A program made the position numbers and the translations under genes. Shown piece after piece: positions 53,301 to 63,125 of a stretch of 64,000 nt of DNA. The stretch covers positions 284,631 through 348,630 of the forward strand of contig NZ_APLF01000003.1 of the NCBI RefSeq assembly GCF_000355905.1, written 5' to 3'. Under the pieces are notes generated by a model. It was not told the DNA's origin. It did not search any database and worked only from the letters and a program-made list of their open reading frames with translations. The stretch is from Psychroflexus gondwanensis ACAM 44 (GTDB lineage: Bacteria > Bacteroidota > Bacteroidia > Flavobacteriales > Flavobacteriaceae). How positions within the stretch are numbered: position 1 is the stretch's first letter; every line of letters starts with the position of its first letter.

Positions 53301-55368
53301 TGTGGAAAAAACCAATGTAGGTATCGATTTTAAAAATTTCAAATTGTCTAGTATTACCAGCTACTTAAATCCAGATGAAACTTTGGCAAGCGGGAAGTTG
53401 AGTGGTAAGTTTATTATCATTGAGCCATTTACTTCTAAAGGTTTGCTTTCTAACTTAAAAATTGAAGACTTTAAGATCATTCAAGTCCCGATAGGTAATT
53501 TTAATCTTCAAGCGGAAGCAAGGTCTGAAGAAGATTATGAGCTTAATGTCAGCTTAAAGGATGGCGGTATAGATTTTAATATGGACGGTCTTTATCATAC
53601 CGACGCCAAGGAGTCCAATGTTGACTTCGATTTTGTTCTCAATAAACTCGAACTTAATATTATTGAACAATTTACTCCAGACTATTTGAAAGATACAGAA
53701 GGGAAAGTTGAAGGAGAGTTCAAGATTAATGGTAAACTGGATAATATAAACTATGCTGGTTTCTTAGCCTTTAAAGATGCTCAATTCAATCCCAAGACAT
53801 TGAATACTATATTCAAACTTAAAGATGAAAGAATCGATCTAAAGAATGGAAAAGTGAGTCTATCCAATTTCACTATTCAGGATGAAGATGGGAATAAATT
53901 TACAGCCAATGGCAGTGTGGGCTTGGAAGAGTTCACAAATCCAAAATTCAATTTAAGCTTTGATGTTAAAAACTTCCAAATTTTAAATTCTACCAGTGAG
54001 GACAACGATTTATACTTCGGTAAACTCATATTTGACGCCACTGCAAAGCTTAGTGGCGACTTGGATTTTCCTAAGGTCGATCTCAACCTAACGGTAGATG
54101 GGAAGTCGGATCTAACATATATAGTTCCAGAATCTCGGGCTTCTATAGTAGAACGCGATGGTATAGTGATTTTTGTAAATAAAGAAAATCCAGACGATAT
54201 TCTAACACAGCAAAAAGAAGATGCTACAGATGCTGTTATTTCTGGAATTGAGTTAAAGAGCACTATTAAAATTCAGAAGAAATCTAGAGTCAAAGTAGTC
54301 ATCAATAAAAGAACTGATGATAATGTAAGTATAAAAGGGGGTGGTGATTTTAAATTTGATATTGCTAGAAATGGGGATATGAATTTGGTTGGAAAATATG
54401 AAGTTTCTGAAGGGAGCGTAGAACTCAACTTTTACAATATTGTGAAGAGAAAATTTGAAATAGCTCCCTCAAGTTCTATTTCTTGGAATGGCAATCCTTA
54501 TAATGCGGATTTAGATTTGAGAGCTATTTACAATATCGAAACGTCTGCAAGTTCCCTAATGGCTTCACAAACTGCTGGAGAAAATGCAATCATACAAAAT
54601 CGATACAAACAGCAACTTCCTTTTATGGTGTATATGGCTGTAGGAGGAGAATTGATGTCGCCAGACTTATCTTTTCAACTAGACATGCCCGAGGAGAGCC
54701 AGGGTGCCATAAATGGTTCTGTATACGGTAGAATATCACAAATCAATCAACAAGAGGATAAACTCAACAAACAGGTCTTCTCGTTACTGGTGCTTAATAA
54801 ATTTTATCCAGAATCTGGCAGTGATGGAAGCCAAGGGGGTGCTACATCTATGGCTAGAGACAATCTAAACCAAGCTTTGTCCGATCAACTCAATACCTTT
54901 TCCGATAAACTGACGGGGAATACAGGTATAAATCTCAATTTTGATCTCAATAGTTATACAGATTATCAAGGTAGTGATGCCACGGGAAGGACCGACCTTG
55001 ATGTTACAGCCCAAAAGAAATTATTGGATGATAGGCTAGTAGTGGAGGCAGGGAGCCAAATGAACGTTCAAGGTAGCCAAAGGCCAGGGGAAAGTCAAGC
55101 TGCTCTAGGAAATGTAAGTATAGAGTATTTATTGACAGAAGATGGGCGATGGAAATTACGAGGCTTCAGAAAAAGCGAGTATGAAAATGTTATCGATGGT
55201 CAAGTCTTTGTAAGTGGTATTGCTCTAATTTTTACCAGAGAGTTTAATAAGTTTAAAGTACTTTGGGATGAAGCCTACAGGAAATCTTTAAAGGCAAAGT
55301 CTGTCGAAAATAAAAGAGTAAAAAATAAAGAAGAAGAGGTTAAAGACCAAGAACCCGATAAACAGTAA
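50308..55368 (+). CDS. tamB: Translocation and assembly module protein TamB
   Basis: A 1686-residue protein with an N-terminal membrane anchor (FARIVLSILILFILLILFV) and a long run of beta strands forming the AsmA/TamB groove, ending in the conserved DUF490 domain (about 1270-1640: GGGDFKFDIARNGDMNLVGK, YEVSEGSVELNFYNIVKRKF, LPFMVYMAVGGELMSPDLSF). It likely bridges inner and outer membrane for lipid transport or outer-membrane protein assembly. The start is GTG at 50308. The next gene, tamL, begins 2 bases after its stop. Confidence 0.93.
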   Translation: MTSKISTSKPLLKKILRIFARIVLSILILFILLILFVRSPWGQDIIIEKVTHYVSEKIDAKFEIGKLYLTFSGNLTLEDLLLEDTSQDTLIYSRYLEADVPIYPIVFGNQFKVDLVDWKGLKANVSRKDTVEGFNFQFIIDAFASSSEEKPTNKKKAAPLDISIGVVSFEEFQLSYQDEVTGIDTELILGKFSLKSKSIDLETMKFHLSELNLENTSITYDQFKPLVSENTQEESALPWIIVDDLSIKKVDLKYNSIPEDTKADVFLDEFALSNLDANLNLQTISLQNLVLRDSQFALEVNSNLSESKVELTETPPKPNELFSWPKWTVEVDEVDFVNNNISFLQNGKQPVKGEFSAEAISIKDLNFNAESILLSEEEKLSFSLDNFQFKEESGIELKEFRVDANLNSNEIELNDLKLEVNKSLVYADLILNYASIQALIDDPLQSTFNLKVSDLQLNVTDAYLFSPELKSNAQIKALASHNFKGNFEVNGSPKAMTISTFDLNWGKDTRVKLAGTLENVTDIDQLSFNFERYTAQSSQADISKFISAKELGISIPKRVLLKGSLKKESKGFSTNSQFVIPEGIIKLNGNFQSEPLLKYAIDLEVNSLKLGELLQNPDVGNLSLRLSSKGQGQTINDLTAELTSTIDSIRWNTYTFSGLNIEGVLKKGKGDVKFDYSDENLQMEFVSELELDSISSKVDIVFDLEGIRTQNLGLTEKDLRAKVLANIQFEGNSTQFEFDAQLKDGLVVYDQKPYYLGNFEFTSAVDSTKTTADISSQFLNGSLEANASINRISKALGNHFESYAKDSLLMENPKKPVKLKLNLSFIESPILSDIFLEGIQEMDTLRSTINFNESNEKLTANLNLPHINYQGNEIQGLTFDFNSEETTAEFNLNFDNILAGPLDIAATEISGKFLDKKLDLDLKAFKDEKDFFNSTVHIDFEENGLYRLSVSPENLILNGSSWSILENNEIVYQQDSLKIADFKLSRDAQEIVIDDNFDVEKTNVGIDFKNFKLSSITSYLNPDETLASGKLSGKFIIIEPFTSKGLLSNLKIEDFKIIQVPIGNFNLQAEARSEEDYELNVSLKDGGIDFNMDGLYHTDAKESNVDFDFVLNKLELNIIEQFTPDYLKDTEGKVEGEFKINGKLDNINYAGFLAFKDAQFNPKTLNTIFKLKDERIDLKNGKVSLSNFTIQDEDGNKFTANGSVGLEEFTNPKFNLSFDVKNFQILNSTSEDNDLYFGKLIFDATAKLSGDLDFPKVDLNLTVDGKSDLTYIVPESRASIVERDGIVIFVNKENPDDILTQQKEDATDAVISGIELKSTIKIQKKSRVKVVINKRTDDNVSIKGGGDFKFDIARNGDMNLVGKYEVSEGSVELNFYNIVKRKFEIAPSSSISWNGNPYNADLDLRAIYNIETSASSLMASQTAGENAIIQNRYKQQLPFMVYMAVGGELMSPDLSFQLDMPEESQGAINGSVYGRISQINQQEDKLNKQVFSLLVLNKFYPESGSDGSQGGATSMARDNLNQALSDQLNTFSDKLTGNTGINLNFDLNSYTDYQGSDATGRTDLDVTAQKKLLDDRLVVEAGSQMNVQGSQRPGESQAALGNVSIEYLLTEDGRWKLRGFRKSEYENVIDGQVFVSGIALIFTREFNKFKVLWDEAYRKSLKAKSVENKRVKNKEEEVKDQEPDKQ

Positions 55369-55370
55369 AA

Positions 55371-57659
55371 ATGACTATGCTCAGAAAAAAATCAACACTA
55401 TTATTATATCTATACTTCATTCTTCTTGTAGTGTTGACTTCCTCATGTAGTGTTAATAAGTTTTTACCTGAAGACAAAACTTTGTTTACAGGAGCAGAAA
55501 TAGAAGTTAATACGGAGGAGGATAAGGAGATATCCGAATTAAAATCGAAGTTAAATTCAGCAATAGAAAGAAATACTAACTCCAAGTTTTTGGGGATGCG
55601 TCCAGGTCTCTATTACCATTTTAAAGCCCAAAGAGAAAACCCTGGTTTTATTAATAAGTTTCTCAATAAACAGATAGGAGAGGATCCATATTATTTTGAA
55701 TCTTTTGATATTGATGCAGATGAAAATATTCTTACTAATCGATTACAGAATAGTGGTTATTTTGGAAGTAAGGTTACCTCTACTGTAGAAAGAGATTCTA
55801 CAGATAGGTCTACATCGGTGAAGTATAGTATTGATTTAGTAAAACCCTACCGATTGAAGTCTTATTCACTCCAAAAGACTTTAGAGGATACCCTAACTAT
55901 ATACAAGGACATACAATCCTCATTACAAAGCTCTATTATAAAAGAAAATGGTCTTTTTGATTTGACTCAACTAAAGGCAGAACGAGATAGGATAGATTTA
56001 TATTTGAAGCAACGGGGGTACTATAATTTTAATTCAGATTTTTTAATTTTTGAAGCAGATACAAATCGGTACGATCAACGAAGCTTCGACTTATTTTTGA
56101 GACTTAAAACTAAAGTTCCCAAAAAATCATTGGTTCCTTATGTTGTCGATGAGGTTAATATCTACCCCAATCGTTCGCTGTCCAGTGAAACAGAGATAAA
56201 AGATACTACAAATTATATGGGTTATAATTTTATTCAGGACAGCGTTTTTTTTAAACCAAAGCGCTTGGAGCCTTATATTTTGATTGAGCCAGATAAGGCT
56301 TACAATCCTAAAACTTCCAAATATACCAGTAGGCGATTATCTTCTATACAGACCTATAAATTTGTGAATATCAATTATACAGAAACAGATACGGTTGAAG
56401 ATAATGTGGGGAACAGGCATCTAAAAGCAGATATCTACTTATCTCCTTTGAATAAGAGATCATTAAGGTTGGAATTACAGGCAGTCACTAAGTCTAATAA
56501 TTTTTCTGGACCAAACTTAAGTGTGGTGTACTCCAATAGAAATCTCTTTAAAGGAGGAGAACTACTCCGGTTATCGGCTAGTGGCGGATACGAGCAGCAA
56601 TTTTTTGGTAAAACTGATGATCAAGGATTAAGCAGTATTCAACTAGGTCTAAATGCCTCAATTTTGTTTCCAAGATTAATTTTTCCGATAGATCTTAGTG
56701 AGAGTTTTGAATATGCTATTCCCAAAACCAAAGTTAGTCTTAGTTTGGATCATTTAAACAGGACTCAGCTTTATACGTTAAATTCTGTTTCCTCATCCTT
56801 TGGCTATTTGTGGGAAGGAAACACCTATGTTACTCACGAATTAAGACCTATTAATATTCAATATGTGAGCTTGGGTAAAACCTCAGATGAATTTGATCAA
56901 ATCTTAGATGAAAATCCATTTTTGAGACGAAGTTTCGATCAACAGTTTATTGCTGGGTTAACCTATAACTTTACTTACGACGAAATTGTGGATCAATCTA
57001 AAAGTGGAGGTCTTTATTTTGGAGCAAACTACGATATGGCAGGCAACGGTTTAAACTTTTTAGGGTCCGAAAATGAACAAGGCAAAAATACTTTTCTAGG
57101 TTTAGAATATGCGCACTACATCAAAGCCGATTTAGAACTCAGATACCATTTGAAGTTGGATAATGATCGTCAAAAACTGGTAGGTAGAATTTTTGGTGGA
57201 GTCGGTCAACCCTTAGGAACCACTCAATCTTTACCTTTTGTAAAACAATTTTTTTCTGGAGGTCCTTATAGTGTCAGAGCTTTTAGAATACGCTCTTTAG
57301 GACCGGGAACCTATTCTCCAGAGGATGGGTCTAACTCCTTTTTCGACCAATCTGGAGATATTAAATTGGAAGCCAACTTGGAATATAGGTTTCCTATAAC
57401 TGAATATCTTAACGGCGCCTTTTTTGCAGATGCAGGAAACGTATGGCTTATGCAGGAGAACGAAGCTCTTCCAGGAGGAAGGTTTTCTTCAAGTTTCATC
57501 AATGAGTTGGGAGCTGGAGTAGGTTTTGGGTTAAGAGTAGATATCCAAGGCTTTGTGATAAGGCTAGATTTAGCATCTCCTATAAAAGAACCAACTGCAT
57601 CTTGGAATTTTGATGCTTCAAGCCCAGTGCTCAACTTTGCTATAGGATACCCTTTTTAA
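55371..57659 (+). CDS. tamL: BamA/TamA family outer-membrane lipoprotein TamL
   Basis: A 762-residue Omp85 protein with a lipoprotein signal (LYFILLVVLTSSCSVNKFLP), POTRA domains (about 30-350) and a C-terminal 16-strand barrel ending PVLNFAIGYPF. The lid-lock motif is visible as FSGGPYSVRAFRIRSLGPGT (VRAFR). The lipid anchor distinguishes Bacteroidota TamL from proteobacterial TamA. It is directly coupled to tamB. Confidence 0.93.
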   Translation: MTMLRKKSTLLLYLYFILLVVLTSSCSVNKFLPEDKTLFTGAEIEVNTEEDKEISELKSKLNSAIERNTNSKFLGMRPGLYYHFKAQRENPGFINKFLNKQIGEDPYYFESFDIDADENILTNRLQNSGYFGSKVTSTVERDSTDRSTSVKYSIDLVKPYRLKSYSLQKTLEDTLTIYKDIQSSLQSSIIKENGLFDLTQLKAERDRIDLYLKQRGYYNFNSDFLIFEADTNRYDQRSFDLFLRLKTKVPKKSLVPYVVDEVNIYPNRSLSSETEIKDTTNYMGYNFIQDSVFFKPKRLEPYILIEPDKAYNPKTSKYTSRRLSSIQTYKFVNINYTETDTVEDNVGNRHLKADIYLSPLNKRSLRLELQAVTKSNNFSGPNLSVVYSNRNLFKGGELLRLSASGGYEQQFFGKTDDQGLSSIQLGLNASILFPRLIFPIDLSESFEYAIPKTKVSLSLDHLNRTQLYTLNSVSSSFGYLWEGNTYVTHELRPINIQYVSLGKTSDEFDQILDENPFLRRSFDQQFIAGLTYNFTYDEIVDQSKSGGLYFGANYDMAGNGLNFLGSENEQGKNTFLGLEYAHYIKADLELRYHLKLDNDRQKLVGRIFGGVGQPLGTTQSLPFVKQFFSGGPYSVRAFRIRSLGPGTYSPEDGSNSFFDQSGDIKLEANLEYRFPITEYLNGAFFADAGNVWLMQENEALPGGRFSSSFINELGAGVGFGLRVDIQGFVIRLDLASPIKEPTASWNFDASSPVLNFAIGYPF

Positions 57660-57669
57660 AAAACTAAAG

Positions 57670-58488
57670 CTAATACTGTTCTTGATCGCTAGGAAACTTT
57701 GCAGCTTTTACATCGCTGTTATACTGTTGGATAGCGTCTGTCATTACCGTATTTAAATCGGCATAACGACGCAAAAATCGAGGACTGAATTCTTTATTCA
57801 TGCCCAACATGTCGTGTAGAACGAGAACTTGGCCGTCGACACCTGCTCCTGCGCCAATGCCAATAACAGGGACCTGAACACTTTCAGCAACTTCTTTAGC
57901 TAATTTGGCAGGAACTTTTTCAAGAACTATCGCAAAACAGCCTACCCTTTCCAGCATTAAAGCATCTTCTTTCAGTTTTTGAGCTTCATACTCTTCTTTA
58001 GCTCTTACGGTATAAGTGCCAAATTTATAAATAGATTGTGGGGTTAACCCAAGATGACCCATCACGGGAACCCCCGCTTTCAAAATACGTTTTATGGAAT
58101 CTTTTATTTCACTGCCTCCTTCCATTTTGACAGCATGAGCTCCACTTTCCTTCATGATTCTTATGGAAGAGCGCAATGCCTCTTTAGGATCACTTTGATA
58201 ACTTCCAAAAGGAAGGTCTACGACTACCAAAGCTCTTTTAACCCCGCGAATTACTCCAGAAGCATGATAGATCATTTGGTCTAAGGTTATTGGTAAAGTA
58301 GTTTCATGACCAGCCATCACGTTGGAAGCAGAATCACCAACCAAAATAACATCAATTCCTGCCTGGTCCACAATTTGGGCCATGGTAAAATCATAAGAAG
58401 TCAACATTGAAATTTTCTCAGCATTCGCTTTCATTTCTATTAAAGACTTTACAGTAATTCTCTTATATTGCTTTTTGGCTACTGACAT
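57670..58488 (-). CDS. panB: 3-methyl-2-oxobutanoate hydroxymethyltransferase
   Basis: A 272-residue enzyme for ketopantoate synthesis on the way to pantothenate and CoA. Motifs: [45 protein letters not shown] (Mg2+/substrate), [19 protein letters not shown] and [20 protein letters not shown]. Length is normal. It converges with tamL, 10 bases between stops. Confidence 0.96.
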   Translation of the reverse strand: MSVAKKQYKRITVKSLIEMKANAEKISMLTSYDFTMAQIVDQAGIDVILVGDSASNVMAGHETTLPITLDQMIYHASGVIRGVKRALVVVDLPFGSYQSDPKEALRSSIRIMKESGAHAVKMEGGSEIKDSIKRILKAGVPVMGHLGLTPQSIYKFGTYTVRAKEEYEAQKLKEDALMLERVGCFAIVLEKVPAKLAKEVAESVQVPVIGIGAGAGVDGQVLVLHDMLGMNKEFSPRFLRRYADLNTVMTDAIQQYNSDVKAAKFPSDQEQY

Positions 58489-58575
58489 AATTTTAATTTT
58501 ATTTGGACAGCTAATTTAGTTATTTTTAATCTCAGGCTCAAACGATTTCTTAACTTGGTTTAAAACCTTCTTCCT

Positions 58576-59748
58576 ATGAATTATATTCTCTTTGACGATC
58601 ACCTTCATCAACAGTTTTTACCCTTAACTTATACTAGACCAGTATCGGAGCTTCGTTTGGGAATTCTTACCCTTAAAGAAAAATGGGAACACTACTTAAA
58701 GACCTCAATTTCATATAAAACTGAAGCCTATTTGGCCCCAAAATACACGGAACATGTAGAGAGTGAAAACCTGTATATAAACTCTCGATATTTACCTTCA
58801 GAAGCATTGTTAACGGCTATTAAAAACTTGGAATTCGGTCAAGTTTTAAAACACAAAGGCATTGTTCTTGCCTATTTATTGAAGAAGGAAGAAAGTATTG
58901 ACCTGTCTACTTTTAAAGTCGTCCAAGTCGATTTTGACGTAAATTGTATTGAAACTGTTACGGACCTGTTTTCAAAAAACCATACTGCGATACGTTCAGA
59001 TTTTAAATTATTGACTGAAGGGAGAACTTCACAGCCTATCCCAGATACGGTGACCTGTTTCAACAAGGAACACATTTTTATAGAAGAAGGAGCAACGCTT
59101 TATAATGGTACACTAAACGCAACAGAAGGCCCAATTTATATCGGTAAAAACGCAGAGGTAATGGAGAATTCAGCCATTAGAGGACCCTTTGCACTTTGTG
59201 AACATTCCACTATAAAAATGGGAGCTAAAATTTATACAGGAACTACTGTGGGTCCACATTCCAAAGTAGGTGGAGAGGTAAGTAATTCAATGATTCTGGG
59301 CTATTCTAATAAAGGTCATGATGGATTTTTAGGTAATTCTGTTATTGGTGAATGGTGTAACCTCGGCGCAGATACCAACACATCCAACCTCAAAAATAAT
59401 TATACAAATGTAAAATTATGGGATTACCAAAGCTCTAGGTTTAAAGACACTGGGCTTCAGTTTTGTGGATTGATAATGGGAGACCATTCCAAATGCAGTA
59501 TCAATATGATGTTTAATACCGGAACTATTGTTGGCGTGAGTGCCAATATTTTTGGATCTGGATTTCCACGTAATTTTATTCCTAGCTTTAGTTGGGGTGG
59601 AAGTCAAGGGACCATGACTTATAAATTGGAGAAGGTGTTTGAAGTTACAGAACTAGTAATGCAGAGACGCGGCATACACCTGTCTGAACTAGATAAAGGC
59701 ATACTAGAGCATGTTTTTATGTTCACTAAAATACATAGAAGAGATTAG
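58576..59748 (+). CDS. GlmU-like putative sugar nucleotidyltransferase
   Basis: A 390-residue protein. The N-terminal half starts NYILFDDHLHQQFLPLTYTR PVSELRLG in sequence, a diverged nucleotidyltransferase fold typical of the flavobacterial GlmU-like group; the GxGTRM motif is missing. The C-terminal half (about 170-370) is a left-handed beta helix with hexapeptide rungs (EGPIYIGKNAEVMENSAIRG, SMILGYSNKGHDGFLGNSVI). It may act in UDP-sugar or cell-wall sugar metabolism, but with an altered active site the first activity is doubtful. It is divergent from panB. Confidence 0.8.
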   Translation: MNYILFDDHLHQQFLPLTYTRPVSELRLGILTLKEKWEHYLKTSISYKTEAYLAPKYTEHVESENLYINSRYLPSEALLTAIKNLEFGQVLKHKGIVLAYLLKKEESIDLSTFKVVQVDFDVNCIETVTDLFSKNHTAIRSDFKLLTEGRTSQPIPDTVTCFNKEHIFIEEGATLYNGTLNATEGPIYIGKNAEVMENSAIRGPFALCEHSTIKMGAKIYTGTTVGPHSKVGGEVSNSMILGYSNKGHDGFLGNSVIGEWCNLGADTNTSNLKNNYTNVKLWDYQSSRFKDTGLQFCGLIMGDHSKCSINMMFNTGTIVGVSANIFGSGFPRNFIPSFSWGGSQGTMTYKLEKVFEVTELVMQRRGIHLSELDKGILEHVFMFTKIHRRD

Positions 59749-60076
59749 TTATTTTATAGAAAAATAAGGAATTTAAAAGTAACAAATTGGGTGAAAGAGA
59801 TTTACCTTCGCATCTTATACCTACTTAAACCAATAATGTCGCAATGAATCGTTTATTTTAGCTTGCTTTTTATCAAAAATAATTACCGTAACTAAGGCTA
59901 TACTAACTATTTTTAACTTCAATCAATCAAAAACATATGCTGAGCAACGTCGTATTATAATTCAATTTATGTATACGACATTATAAACTTAATTTAGTAG
60001 TATTAATTTTATAAAACCAAATGCGCAAAGTATAAGATAGATTTTTCTTTTGCTAATTAGCATCGATCAATATTAA
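59749..60076. other. Intergenic region without a gene
   Basis: 328 A+T-rich bases. The only structure I see is a 7-bp inverted repeat GTCGTAT (59949-59955) / ATACGAC (59973-59979). No RNA gene or promoter match is convincing. Confidence 0.5.
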
Positions 60077-60994
60077 ATGAATAAAAAAATAAAATCTTTT
60101 TTAAAATTAAAGTATCCTAAAATTTTAGTAGATGCTATAAAGGATTTTACGTCTAATGAGTCTTTGAATTTTGCGGCAGGAACAGCATTTTACACCATCT
60201 TTAGTTTACCTGCTTTTCTGATCATTATCCTTAACCTTGGCGCAAGCCTATATCAAAGAGCGGAAATTAAAGAACAGCTTTTTGCTCAAATCACCAATCT
60301 GGCAGGTGAGGAGTCTAGGCAAACCCTAGAAAACATCTTAGAAAATTTTGCTCTAAATTCAGATAGTGCCATATCTGCGACTGTAGCGATTTTAATACTT
60401 ATTTTTAGTGCAACTACTGTTTTTATTAGCCTTCAAAAAGCCATTAATCATATTTGGCATATCAAACCGAAACCAAATAGAGGTTGGTTAAAACTTGCTA
60501 TCGATAGGCTTTTGAGCTTTTCTGTTGTCCTCTCTATAGGTTTTATATTGGTCGTTTCCCTTGTGTTGGATGCCATAGTCTCCTACACCTTTGGAAAATT
60601 AGACGGTGTTTTTCCTGACCTTAATATCGAATTGATTTCTATTGTTCAGATTATAACATCTCAACTTATTCTTATTGTCATTTTTGCGTTGATGTATAAA
60701 ATTCTACCAGATGCTAATGTTCGATGGAAAGATACGTGGACTGGTGCCATCATAACAGCGATCTTATTTATTGCTGGGAAATTCCTTATAGGTCTGTATA
60801 TGAGTACAAACGACCTAAGTTCTACTTATGGTGCAGCGGGTTCCCTAGTTATCCTTCTTATTTGGGTGTATTACTCAGTGGTCATTTTTCTATTTGGAGC
60901 TCAAATCACTTATTATGTCGCTGAACAAATAGGGGGAGGAGTGGTAGCAAAAGCACAAGCTGTAAAAGTTAAAGAAATAGAAGTCGAAGATTAA
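60077..60994 (+). CDS. YihY/BrkB family inner-membrane protein
   Basis: A 305-residue protein with six hydrophobic segments. Conserved features are SLNFAAGTAFYTIFSLPAFL near the N-terminus, KAINHIWHIKPKPNRGWLKL, WKDTWTGAIITAILFIAGKF, and YGAAGSLVILLIWVYYSVVI with FGAQITYYVAEQ at the end. The family was once called ribonuclease BN but its real role is unknown; transport or envelope functions are suggested. It is transcribed alone upstream of rpsA. Confidence 0.92.
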   Translation: MNKKIKSFLKLKYPKILVDAIKDFTSNESLNFAAGTAFYTIFSLPAFLIIILNLGASLYQRAEIKEQLFAQITNLAGEESRQTLENILENFALNSDSAISATVAILILIFSATTVFISLQKAINHIWHIKPKPNRGWLKLAIDRLLSFSVVLSIGFILVVSLVLDAIVSYTFGKLDGVFPDLNIELISIVQIITSQLILIVIFALMYKILPDANVRWKDTWTGAIITAILFIAGKFLIGLYMSTNDLSSTYGAAGSLVILLIWVYYSVVIFLFGAQITYYVAEQIGGGVVAKAQAVKVKEIEVED

Positions 60995-61016
60995 TCTTTA
61001 AAATCTTTCCCTAAAC

Positions 61017-61047
61017 TTTTGATTATCAAAAAATAGCTGTATTTTTG
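61017..61047 (+). promoter_or_regulatory. rpsA promoter
   Basis: TTTTG (61017-61021) and TATTTTTG (61040-61047) are spaced by 18 bases, the arrangement of the Bacteroidota primary promoter (-33 TTTG, -7 TAnnTTTG). Transcription would start near 61054, giving a 5' leader of about 110 bases. Confidence 0.75.
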
Positions 61048-61067
61048 CAATCCTTTTATACGCAATA

Positions 61068-61130
61068 CAGGAAACATTTAAAAGGTTGATTTTAAACAAT
61101 TTAATCTCTTCTGTGAGTTTGCTTGAGTTT
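61068..61130 (+). promoter_or_regulatory. Structured rpsA leader
   Basis: CAGGAAAC (61068-61075) and GTTTCCTG (about 61127-61134) are perfect reverse complements about 50 bases apart within the leader. They could fold a long hairpin in the mRNA ahead of rpsA. Autoregulation of S1 at its own leader is known in other bacteria; here it is only suggested. Confidence 0.4.
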
Positions 61131-61165
61131 CCTGGACAAACAGAATACAAATTTTTAATCAGCAT

Positions 61166-62995
61166 ATGGCTGAAGATAAACAAACAAACGAGCAACAATC
61201 TGTTGCAAATTCAGAGGAGCAAACTCAAAAAGCAGCTACTTCTGAACAACAAGAAAACCCGAAACAATTTCTTGAAGATTTCAATTGGCATAAATACGAA
61301 GAAGGTATTGATGAGGTTGATGATGAGCAATTGATGCAATTCGAAAAATTGGTGGAGGAAAACTTCGTAGACACTTTACACAACGAAGTGGTCGACGGAA
61401 CAGTAGTTCACTTAACCGATCAAGATGCTATTATTGACATCAATGCAAAAAGTGAAGGTGTAATTTCTCTTAATGAGTTCCGTTACAATCCAGATCTTAA
61501 AGTTGGTGACAAAGTAGATGTTCTTATCGATATTAAAGAAGATGCAGAAGGTCAACTTATCTTGTCTCACAGAAAAGCGAGAGTTATTCGTGCTTGGGAG
61601 CGTGTTAATAAAGCTCAAGAGGACGGTACTATCGTAAACGGTTTAGTGAAATGTAGAACTAAAGGTGGAATGATTGTCGATGTTTTTGGCATCGAAGCGT
61701 TTTTACCAGGTTCTCAAATTGACGTTAAGCCTATTCGTGATTATGATGCTTACGTAGGAAAGAGCATGGAATTCAAAGTGGTTAAGATTAATCATGAATT
61801 CAAAAATGTTGTTGTTTCTCACAAAGCGCTTATCGAAGCGGATATTGAAGAGCAGAAGAAAGAAATCATTGGTCAACTAGAAAAAGGACAAGTTTTAGAA
61901 GGTGTTGTGAAAAACATCACTTCTTACGGAGTCTTTGTTGATCTTGGTGGTGTTGATGGATTGGTCCACATTACAGACTTATCATGGTCTAGAATTAATC
62001 ATCCAAATGAGGTGGTTGAACTTGATCAAAAATTAAACGTTGTTATCCTTGATTTTGATGAAGATAAAACAAGAATTCAACTAGGTCTAAAACAATTACA
62101 CAAACATCCATGGGATGCACTTGATGAAGGTCTGAAGATAGGTGATGTTGTAAAAGGAACTGTAACTGTAATTGCAGATTATGGTGCATTTATCGAAGTT
62201 GAAGAAGGTGTTGAAGGTTTAATCCACGTTTCAGAAATGTCTTGGAGTACTCACTTAAGATCGGCTCAAGATTTTGTAAATGTTGGTGACAAAGTAGAAG
62301 CTAAAATCCTTACTCTAGATAGAGAAGACAGAAAAATGTCATTGGGTATCAAGCAACTAACGCCAGATCCATGGACAGATATTACTACTAAATATCCTGT
62401 AGGTTCTAAACATGTTGGACAAGTAAGAAACTTTACAAACTTTGGAGTTTTTGTTGAACTTGAAGAAGGAATTGATGGGTTAATTTATATTTCTGACTTG
62501 TCTTGGACTAAGAAAATCAAGCATCCATCAGAATTCTGTAAAGTCGGAGATCAACTTAATGTTGTTGTCTTGGAATTAGATGTTGATGGACGTAAGTTAA
62601 GCTTAGGACATAAACAAACTGAAACTAATCCTTGGGATAAATATTCTGATGAGTTTGCAGTAGGGTCTAAACATACAGCTTCTGTTACAGAGATTGTAGA
62701 TAAAGGGGCTACAGTAGATTTTAACGAAGATGTAACCGCATTTGTACCACAACGTTACCTCGAGAAAGAAGATGGAACGAAACTGGCAAAAGGCGAAGCT
62801 GCAGAATTTATCGTAATTGAATTCAATAAAGAATTCAAACGTGTTGTAGCATCCCATACATCAGTCTTTAAGGAAGAAGAAGCTCAGATTGTCAAGAAGG
62901 CTGCTAAAAAGTCTGAAGATGAATCTAAGAAAACTACCTTTGGAGATGCTAATGCTGAATTACAAGCATTAAAAGATAGAATGGAAAACAAATAG
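61166..62995 (+). CDS. rpsA: 30S ribosomal protein S1
   Basis: A 609-residue protein with an acidic N-terminus and six S1 (OB-fold) repeats, for example GQVLEGVVKNITSYGVFVDL, GDVVKGTVTVIADYGAFIEV and GSKHVGQVRNFTNFGVFVEL, each followed by GLVHITDLSWSRINHPNE-like sequence. It helps mRNA bind to the ribosome; in Bacteroidota, where Shine-Dalgarno sites are weak, it is thought to be especially important. It has a clear promoter, a structured leader and its own terminator. Confidence 0.97.
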   Translation: MAEDKQTNEQQSVANSEEQTQKAATSEQQENPKQFLEDFNWHKYEEGIDEVDDEQLMQFEKLVEENFVDTLHNEVVDGTVVHLTDQDAIIDINAKSEGVISLNEFRYNPDLKVGDKVDVLIDIKEDAEGQLILSHRKARVIRAWERVNKAQEDGTIVNGLVKCRTKGGMIVDVFGIEAFLPGSQIDVKPIRDYDAYVGKSMEFKVVKINHEFKNVVVSHKALIEADIEEQKKEIIGQLEKGQVLEGVVKNITSYGVFVDLGGVDGLVHITDLSWSRINHPNEVVELDQKLNVVILDFDEDKTRIQLGLKQLHKHPWDALDEGLKIGDVVKGTVTVIADYGAFIEVEEGVEGLIHVSEMSWSTHLRSAQDFVNVGDKVEAKILTLDREDRKMSLGIKQLTPDPWTDITTKYPVGSKHVGQVRNFTNFGVFVELEEGIDGLIYISDLSWTKKIKHPSEFCKVGDQLNVVVLELDVDGRKLSLGHKQTETNPWDKYSDEFAVGSKHTASVTEIVDKGATVDFNEDVTAFVPQRYLEKEDGTKLAKGEAAEFIVIEFNKEFKRVVASHTSVFKEEEAQIVKKAAKKSEDESKKTTFGDANAELQALKDRMENK

Positions 62996-63021
62996 TTATA
63001 AAGTTTGTTACATACTTTATT

Positions 63022-63053
63022 AAGCCTGCTCTTTTCGAGCAGGCTTTTTTTTT
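63022..63053 (+). terminator. rpsA terminator
   Basis: AAGCCTGCTC (63022-63031) and GAGCAGGCTT (63037-63046) form a perfect 10-bp stem with a 5-base loop, followed by a T tract to 63053. Confidence 0.93.
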
Positions 63054-63125
63054 GCTTAGGGTTAAATTTTTTAAAATTTAAATCTAGCCTTTATCATTTT
63101 CTTTATATTACATAAAAACAGCATT

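Noticed and set aside
59749..60076. Small RNA or tRNA gene in the gap before the YihY gene
   Set aside because: Only a weak 7-bp inverted repeat is present, with no promoter-terminator pair and no cloverleaf.
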